Shown here piece after piece: positions 58,424-64,000 of a stretch of DNA of 64,000 nucleotides (its first letter is position 1; each line of letters opens with the position of its first letter). Source of the stretch: CAVQRC01 sp963715045. GTDB taxonomy: Bacteria; Planctomycetota; Planctomycetia; Pirellulales; Lacipirellulaceae. The position numbers were made by a program, and so were the translations under genes. The stretch lies in assembly GCA_963715045.1 (NCBI GenBank), contig CAVQRC010000009.1, forward strand, positions 1 through 64,000. Direction: 5' to 3'. Below the pieces are notes generated by a model. It was not told where the DNA came from. It saw nothing but the letters and a program-made list of their open reading frames with translations, and did not search any database.

Positions 58424-60271
58424 ATGAAGCGGTCGGCCGTAGTTTTGACATCGCGATTCATCGCCGGTTGCTTGGGGTGCTTTGCCGCGGTGTTGCCGGC
58501 GATCGCTGTCGAGATGCGATCGTGGATGGAGATCGATCCGGGTTTCGTGGCACTCGAGGAAACGCATGCCGTGCCGGAAGGTACGCTCGAGCTGTGGGTG
58601 ACGGCACTGCGGAACGAAGATTCTGCCGTCCAGTACGAAGCCTGTGCCGCGTTGACGCGAGCCCATCGACTTCACATTGCAGTTCCCGAGGCGGCCGCCG
58701 AGGCGCTAGCCACGATCGTGACCAGGCCGGATGGCGATCCGGCCCTGTTACGGGCGGCAGCTCGAACACTCGTCGTGCTCGACGCTCGCAGCTATGCCGG
58801 AGTGTTGGCTGCTCGCCTTGACGATGCCGACGCGACCTATCGCCAGATTGTGGAGCCCGCGCTCGCGGCCTGGGGACATGCGGCGATGGCAAACCGCTGG
58901 CGGGAGCGGTTACGCGAGTCGCAGGGAGGGCGTCAGGGACAACTCCTCGCGATCCGCGGTCTGGCCGCGATCGAGGATCCGACGGCTCTTGAACTGCTGG
59001 CGGCGATCGTCACCGACCGCCGGGATTTCGCCCTGCGTTACGCGGCGGCCAGGGCACTGGCTGAGCTCGGCGACCAGCGCGTGCTGGCGTTGGCCGAGCC
59101 ATTGGTGGCGGGAGGTCTTTCCGATCGGCGGGTGGCGGCCGTGCTGCTGTCGCACAGCGACGGCGCTCGCGCGGTCGAGTTGTTGGCGCAGCTGGCGATG
59201 GATCCTGACGCCGCTGTCGCGACGCCGGCGTTTACGCAACTCATTCGCACTCGCCCGGCGACATCCCTCGCCGCTGCTCGGCAATGGAGCCGCGACGGGA
59301 ACCCGCGGCTGCGGGAACTGGCCGTGGAGGCACTGCACGCCAATCCGGCGGTGGAGTCCGTCGACGACTTGGTGGGGATGTTCGACGACGTCCATCCGGT
59401 GGTTCGCGGTCGGGCCGCCGATGCGGTCGTGAGTCTTGCCGGCCAGCCGCCGCTCTCGCAGCACGTCCGCCAGCAGATCGGCAGCATCCTCGAAAACCGT
59501 GATTCGCCACGAGTGGTGGTTCAGGCCGCCTTGATCGCGGGGTCGATTGAGCATGCCGCGGTCGCGCCGCAATTGCTCGACATTGTGCAGCACGGCGAAG
59601 ACGAAGAGGCGATCGCGGCCTCGTGGGCGGTGGCCCGACTGGCGATCCCCGAGACCGCCGAGGCGATCGTTGCCGAGATTCAGCGGCGAACCGATCGAAC
59701 GGTAGCGATCGTGGCGGACCTGGCCCCGATTTATGCCTCGCAGGCCGAGCCGGAAGTCGTATTGCCGGATCTCGACGCCACGTATCAGGTGGTCGAGCAC
59801 TTGTTACTGGCCCTGGGACGGATCGGCCATCTCGACGCGGAACCGCTCCTGTCGTCGTATGTCGCCAAGCCGATTCCCCAGGTCCGTGGCGAACCACCGC
59901 AGCTCGAGACGTATCGCCAGCCGCGGTTGCGGGGGGCGGCGATCTGGTCGCTCGGCAAGATCGCGGAGCGGCACTCGGAGTGGACGCCGAGTAAGGATCT
60001 CGTCGCGGCGCTGACAGCGCGAATGACCGACACCACGCCGATCCCCGCCGAAGCGGCCGTGGTACGAAGCATGGCCGCCGTTGCTCTGGCGCGAATGGAG
60101 CAACGTCAACTGCTCGCACAATTCCGCGAACACTACGATCCGGATGCGGGTCCGCGCGATGTGGGCCGCGCCTGCGGTTGGGCGATCGGGCAGCTCACCG
60201 GCGAACGTCCCCGTCGCAATACAACCCGCAAAGTCACCCACCTCGACTGGTTTCTGCTGCCACTCAACTAG
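58424..60271 (+). CDS. HEAT-repeat protein, exported
   Basis: 615 residues, intact, ATG 58424 with a signal peptide (FIAGCLGCFAAVLPAIAVEM). Nearly the whole protein is alpha-helical HEAT/ARM-like repeats of 30-40 residues, for example ALRNEDSAVQYEACAALTRA, LRYAAARALAELGDQRVLAL, DVHPVVRGRAADAVVSLAGQ and RLRGAAIWSLGKIAERHSEW. No catalytic motif or heme site. Such proteins are protein-binding scaffolds. The same fold forms the C-terminal half of the large heme proteins here, but this one stands alone, downstream of the ABC-2 cluster on the same strand with a 144-base repeat-filled gap. The partner is not known. Confidence 0.85.
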   Translation: MKRSAVVLTSRFIAGCLGCFAAVLPAIAVEMRSWMEIDPGFVALEETHAVPEGTLELWVTALRNEDSAVQYEACAALTRAHRLHIAVPEAAAEALATIVTRPDGDPALLRAAARTLVVLDARSYAGVLAARLDDADATYRQIVEPALAAWGHAAMANRWRERLRESQGGRQGQLLAIRGLAAIEDPTALELLAAIVTDRRDFALRYAAARALAELGDQRVLALAEPLVAGGLSDRRVAAVLLSHSDGARAVELLAQLAMDPDAAVATPAFTQLIRTRPATSLAAARQWSRDGNPRLRELAVEALHANPAVESVDDLVGMFDDVHPVVRGRAADAVVSLAGQPPLSQHVRQQIGSILENRDSPRVVVQAALIAGSIEHAAVAPQLLDIVQHGEDEEAIAASWAVARLAIPETAEAIVAEIQRRTDRTVAIVADLAPIYASQAEPEVVLPDLDATYQVVEHLLLALGRIGHLDAEPLLSSYVAKPIPQVRGEPPQLETYRQPRLRGAAIWSLGKIAERHSEWTPSKDLVAALTARMTDTTPIPAEAAVVRSMAAVALARMEQRQLLAQFREHYDPDAGPRDVGRACGWAIGQLTGERPRRNTTRKVTHLDWFLLPLN

Positions 60272-60483
60272 AGCGCCCGTCGCAACCCGGTTTCAGGCCT
60301 CACACGGCCGCGGGAAACAAGGTGGTTAAGACACGTTTTGCATCGGCTTCTCGACTCCGCACCGTTCCTGCAGGCCATGCGGGCACCGCAATTCTTGCAC
60401 TCTCCGCCGCACACCGATAGAATCGCGATCCACTTGGCGGAACACGAGTTCAATCTGGTTTCTGGTCTTACGAGAGCAACTCC

Positions 60484-61464
60484 ATGGCTACGGTTCTGCA
60501 GTTCTGGCCGCGTGGAAGGCGGCCGACCGGCTTCACGCTGGTCGAACTTCTCGTTGTGATCGCGATCATCGGGATCCTCGTCTCGCTGCTGTTGCCGGCC
60601 GTTCAAGCCGCCCGCGAGGCCGCCCGGCGTACTCAGTGTTCCAACAATCTCAAACAGATCGGGATCGCGTTTCAGAACTATCACACCGCCAAGGGGCAGT
60701 TCCCGCCCGGCTGGACTGAGGACGACGGACCCAGCCGCCCCGATCGCAAGAACAATTTCGCGTGGGGAACGCACATCCTCCCGTTTGTCGAAGAGCAGTC
60801 GATCTACGATCAGTTCGACTTCACCCGGGCGGCCTCTTCCGGCACGCCGGGCGATGACCGCGTCGAGAACATCGATCTCATCGGCAGCAACCTCACGATC
60901 TTTCGCTGCCCGTCCGACACGCCCGATTCCGACTTCGGTTCGTTTGCCGAATACGGCGCGTTCAACCCCGAGATCCCCGCGATCGCGATCTCGAATTACG
61001 TTGGCAGCGGGTCGATCTGCCAGCCGTGTCATTTCGGCTGGTATGTCGCTGGCCAGACCGATCCCAGCGGTTGCCCGTTCGGAATCACCGGGGTGTTGTA
61101 TCGGGACAGCGACACCAATCTCGGCAAGATTACCGACGGTTCTACACACACGTTCCTGGTCGGGGAACGCAAGTTTGGTGGATCCGGCAACGGACCGTAC
61201 TGGGCTGGTCTGCCGGGCCCCAGCAGCAACCAGACCGCCTGCTGGGCAGGACTCGTGACGGCCCATCTGCGGTCGCTCCATCAGTCCACGCTGCCGATGA
61301 TCAACGGGCACTGGATCGGCTTCAGCAGCCATCACCCGGCCGGCGTCCAGGTCGTGTTGTGCGATGGAGCCGTAAAGTTCGTTAATGAGGCGATTCAAAT
61401 GTTTCCCTTGGCCAGCATGATCCAGATCCAGGATGGAAATGTCGTCGAACAAGATACGCCGTAG
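60484..61464 (+). CDS. DUF1559 prepilin-like protein
   Basis: 326 residues, intact, ATG 60484. The basic leader is short and the prepilin motif is GFTLVELLVVIAIIGILVSL. Next is the DUF1559 hallmark LLPAVQAAREAARRTQCSNN, LKQIGIAFQNYHTAKGQFPP, and the C-terminal FSSHHPAGVQVVLCDGAVKF. This is the second DUF1559 protein in the window, with a different middle region. Overlaps the lipoprotein gene by 32 bases in another frame, the usual DUF1559-lipoprotein pairing. Confidence 0.93.
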   Translation: MATVLQFWPRGRRPTGFTLVELLVVIAIIGILVSLLLPAVQAAREAARRTQCSNNLKQIGIAFQNYHTAKGQFPPGWTEDDGPSRPDRKNNFAWGTHILPFVEEQSIYDQFDFTRAASSGTPGDDRVENIDLIGSNLTIFRCPSDTPDSDFGSFAEYGAFNPEIPAIAISNYVGSGSICQPCHFGWYVAGQTDPSGCPFGITGVLYRDSDTNLGKITDGSTHTFLVGERKFGGSGNGPYWAGLPGPSSNQTACWAGLVTAHLRSLHQSTLPMINGHWIGFSSHHPAGVQVVLCDGAVKFVNEAIQMFPLASMIQIQDGNVVEQDTP

Positions 61465-61885
61465 ACCCGGAATCGCGGTCACCCTGGCCGCGGCGCTGGG
61501 AGTTGTCATCGGTTGCAGTTCGGCGGAGTACGAGCGGGCTGCCGTCAGCGGCCAGGTCACTTTTCAGGGCGAGCCGGTCTCCGAGGGGAGTATCGTTTTC
61601 TTTCCGGTCGGTGATACCAAGGGGGTCTCGGCCGGGGCCGATATCGTGGCTGGCCGCTATGAACTCGCTGCCAGCGAGGGACCCGTCGTTGGCACCAATC
61701 GCGTGGAGATTCAGGCCCTCCGCAAGACGGGCCGACAGATCCCCGACCTGATGGGCGACGTCTCCGATCCGAATCGCCCGCTCATCGACGAAAAAGTGAA
61801 CGTGCTGCCGCCCCAGTTCAATGTCGACAGCCAGCTTACGCGGGAGATTGCGGCCGGCGAGAATCAGCTCGACTTTGAGCTGTAA
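61433..61885 (+). CDS. Small lipoprotein with carboxypeptidase-regulatory-like domain
   Basis: 150 residues (or 148 from the ATG at 61439). The signal peptide ends in a lipobox, LGVVIGC, so the Cys should be lipidated. The mature part is a beta-sandwich: AVSGQVTFQGEPVSEGSIVF, GRYELAASEGPVVGTNRVEI, then PPQFNVDSQLTREIAAGENQ. These small lipoproteins follow DUF1559 genes across planctomycetes, as here with an overlap of 32 bases; the pairing suggests a joint surface role. The fragment at 3260-3556 is probably the end of a gene of the same type. Confidence 0.85.
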   Translation: MEMSSNKIRRRPGIAVTLAAALGVVIGCSSAEYERAAVSGQVTFQGEPVSEGSIVFFPVGDTKGVSAGADIVAGRYELAASEGPVVGTNRVEIQALRKTGRQIPDLMGDVSDPNRPLIDEKVNVLPPQFNVDSQLTREIAAGENQLDFEL

Positions 61886-62110
61886 GCTCCGTGGGTGACG
61901 CTCCGGGACCTGGGAACCCGTGGTAAGCAGGCAGGCAAATAAACGGTTCGAACTGAGAGGAATTGCTTGACACTGGCTGCGAAAACGGGTAGCATCTCGG
62001 TCGTTTTGGGTCAGTCCGACGCACTTTATTCTCTGGCGGATGCGCGTTGGCCCCGGAGTCGTTGATTGAACAGCGATCCGATTCGCTCCTGTTTCGTGAG
62101 AGGTGATCTA

Positions 62111-63021
62111 ATGAGTCGACTTCTGAAACTGAGCTGCTCCGCCACCGCGGTGAGCATGCTGCTGGCATTGCCGGCCATGGCGGGACTTCCCTATGGGGAT
62201 GATTTCGAAAGCGAGACTCCCGGAGCCGGACTGCCGACGAGTCCCGACGGTTACTTGCTCGAACTGGTACGGCGACTTCAACGCGCCCGACGGGTACCTC
62301 GTGGGCGTCGCTCGTGACGGGACGGGTGTCGATGATCCGATCGGCCCGGACGGCAATACGAGCATCTATATCGACAACAACAATCACGGCTTCGGCCAGG
62401 TGTTTCCTGAGGGCGACGGCCCCACGAACGTGCACGTCGGCTGGACGTCGAGTGTGTGGGCGGATGATCCGGCCAACTTCGTGAGCGGCTCGATCGAGTA
62501 CGATCTGTTCCTCGAGCCGGCACCCGTTGGTGGTCTTACGTATATCAGCCAGCGAATTGGCTACGGGGGCGCGGGTCGTGGTGTGTTTGTGAGCACGGGC
62601 AATGCCGACACGGTGGGCTGGGCCGAATTTCGCGTCGGCGAGGACGGATCGAGCAATTTCAGCGTCAACGGCATCCCGGGAATCGGCGGCAGTTCAGCCT
62701 CGGTCGCACCGCTGGTGGGGGAAGTCAACCATGTCCGTCTCGATGTCACTCCCGGCTTCATCTCGTACACGCTCAACGACGAGTTGGTCGAGTTCACGGT
62801 CGACACGGGTGGCGGGAACATGATCACGACCACGGTGATTCCGTGGTTTGCCGATGCGACCGGGATCAACACGCTTCACGTTCGTAGGCGACTTTCAAGG
62901 CGCACCGGGCGACCCGCACGGCTTCGTGTTCATCGACAACCTGCACGTCGTGCCCGAACCGGCCGCGTTCGCCATCCTGGGCATGATCGGATGCCTGGTG
63001 GCCAGCCGACGTCGGCGATAA
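62111..63021 (+). pseudogene. Exported PEP-CTERM protein, two frameshifts
   Basis: ATG 62111 with AGGTGA just before it and a signal peptide (CSATAVSMLLALPAMAG). After a shift near 62250 a concanavalin-like sandwich reads NWYGDFNAPDGYLVGVARDG, VSGSIEYDLFLEPAPVGG, RGVFVSTGNADTVGWAEFRV and GFISYTLNDELVEFTVDTGG. A shift near 62885 leads to HGFVFIDNLHVVPEPAAFAI and LGMIGCLVASRRRR at 63021, a PEP-CTERM signal. Surface-sorted protein of unknown function. Confidence 0.78.
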
Positions 63022-63075
63022 CCGGCCGCAAGCAACTGGCCGCAAGCAACTGCGATGTGAACCTGGAGAGAGATT

Positions 63076-63115
63076 GGGCCGACCCGGCCGTAGCGCCGGG
63101 TCGGCCCCTTGGTTG
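63076..63115 (+). terminator. Strong inverted repeat after the PEP-CTERM gene
   Basis: Arms GGGCCGACCCGG (63076-63087) and CCGGGTCGGCCC (63096-63107), 12 bp perfect with an 8-base loop, then CTTGGTTGTT. The T content is low, but position and strength fit a terminator. Confidence 0.65.
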
Positions 63116-63155
63116 TTATCCGGAACACGAGGCGGTTCGAAACGGAGGGTTTGCG

Positions 63156-64000
63156 ATGCATGATGGCAGTCGACGGTTCAATTCTTTGGCTCTGGGGACA
63201 CTCCTGGTTCTCTGCGGAGCATTCGTCGCAACGCCCGGTCCCGCCTGGGCTCAGCGGGTCCTGCTCGACGAAAGCCTTCGAGAACGATGTTCCCGACACC
63301 CTGCCGGCCAGTGCCGACACGTTCAACCGCAGTGTGGCCACCGGAGATGAAAACGACCCGTCCGGGGCGTTCGTCACCGGCGGCATGTTCGCCGATCCCT
63401 TTGATCCCGGGAATAACCAGAGCCTCGTCCTCCACAATCCCAACAGCACGACTCAGGAAGCCATCAACTGGTTTTCGATTTTTCCTGATGATGTCAACGA
63501 CCCGCATTACTACCTCAAGAATGGCGTGATCCAGTTTGATGTCTACATCGACGAACTCCAGCCCGACGGCTTCTATGGATATCTTGGAGTCCGATTTGGC
63601 TTCCAGTCCAACCCCGAGGATCGCAACCAGGTCACGATCCAGAACGATGAGACAGTCTGGAACAGTCTGCGATTCCAGGAAGGGGGTCTAACAGGAGGGG
63701 GCAACATTTTCTTCGACCAGCAGAACAGCCAGACCTATGCCAGTCCCGACTTACTCACGTTCGAAACTCCGCTTCGCGTTCGCTACGAGATCGACGGCGA
63801 GAACGCGACCTTTCGCGTTTCGATCGACAATCTGAACAACGAGGACCCGCCGGTTGACGTGATCTGGCCCGATGATGGGCAAGACGGTGCCTGGGCGAAA
63901 TACTTCAATTTCCTCACGTTTCAAAACGAACCAGCGCCCGGCATCAACGAGATCACGTTCATTACCGATGCCAGTTCTTTGAGCCAGGGTTCGATGTCAG
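63156..64000 (+). pseudogene. Exported beta-sandwich protein, 3' cut by window end, one frameshift
   Basis: ATG 63156 preceded by GGAGGG at a good distance. Signal peptide (LALGTLLVLCGAFVATPGPA, then WAQ). After a shift near 63270 the reading continues KAFENDVPDTLPASADTFNR, then SLVLHNPNSTTQEAINWFSI, GVIQFDVYIDELQPDGFYGY, RVRYEIDGENATFRVSIDNL and FQNEPAPGINEITFITDASS to the end of the window. The pattern suggests a concanavalin/LamG-like sandwich of the type found in PEP-CTERM surface proteins; the C-terminal sorting signal would lie beyond the window. Confidence 0.7.

Overview
The window looks like a chromosomal segment of a GC-rich member of the Planctomycetes (PVC group, probably Pirellulales-like). 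The evidence is the gene mix: three sulfatases, two DUF1559 prepilin-like proteins, DUF1501 next to PSCyt1/DUF1549/DUF1553, three PVC-type heme-binding CxxCH proteins, planctomycete-type dockerin repeats with PEP-CTERM tails, Tat or lipoprotein signals, and HEAT-repeat propeller proteins. No core replication, ribosomal or phage genes are present. The only RNA gene seen is a tRNA-Arg(UCG).

Layout. 0-10 kb: a 5'-cut membrane-associated MutS-like ATPase, a sulfatase, a DUF1593 protein, a multi-BON protein, a LapA-like membrane protein, the tRNA, a heme-dehydrogenase gene that has lost its middle, and a DUF1559 protein. 10-17 kb: a very large sulfatase with LamG, dockerin and PEP-CTERM parts, a second intact sulfatase, and a LmbE/PIG-L deacetylase plus NagB-like deaminase pair. 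18-27.5 kb: an HExxH/peptidoglycan-binding protein, a giant heavily frameshifted YCF48-type protein ending in a CBM9-like domain, an N,N-dimethylformamidase-like protein, a cupin, DUF3891, and a dockerin/PEP-CTERM protein. 27.6-32.5 kb: the DUF1501 and PSCyt1-DUF1549-DUF1553 pair. 33-42.3 kb: a trypsin-like/transglutaminase-like fusion, a Cys/Met-type PLP enzyme, a large heme protein and an Nramp-like transporter, with two inverted copies of a 325-bp MITE-like repeat flanking the first three. 42.7-52.8 kb: isochorismatase-like and heparinase-like genes (ATGA overlap), a second large heme/HEAT protein, a polysaccharide deacetylase, a CBM9-like protein, and an amidohydrolase coupled to RidA. 53-58 kb: an ABC-2 export cluster. 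58.4-64 kb: a HEAT protein, DUF1559 plus a small lipoprotein, and two exported proteins, the last cut by the window end.

Themes. Most genes encode exported proteins for breakdown or recognition of sulfated, acetylated or uronic polysaccharides: sulfatases, NagB/LmbE, heparinase-like lyase, polysaccharide deacetylase and CBM9/LamG domains. They sit with the planctomycete heme-protein and dockerin toolkit.

Sequence quality. More than half of the genes read only if one or more single-base frameshifts are allowed, while neighbouring genes are perfectly open. The conserved residues continue across each shift, so I favour unpolished assembly errors over mass pseudogenisation. Exceptions are the heme gene at 7.6-9.0 kb, which lacks its central part, and possibly the shredded gene at 19-22 kb. 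All frameshifted coordinates below give the inferred full extent.
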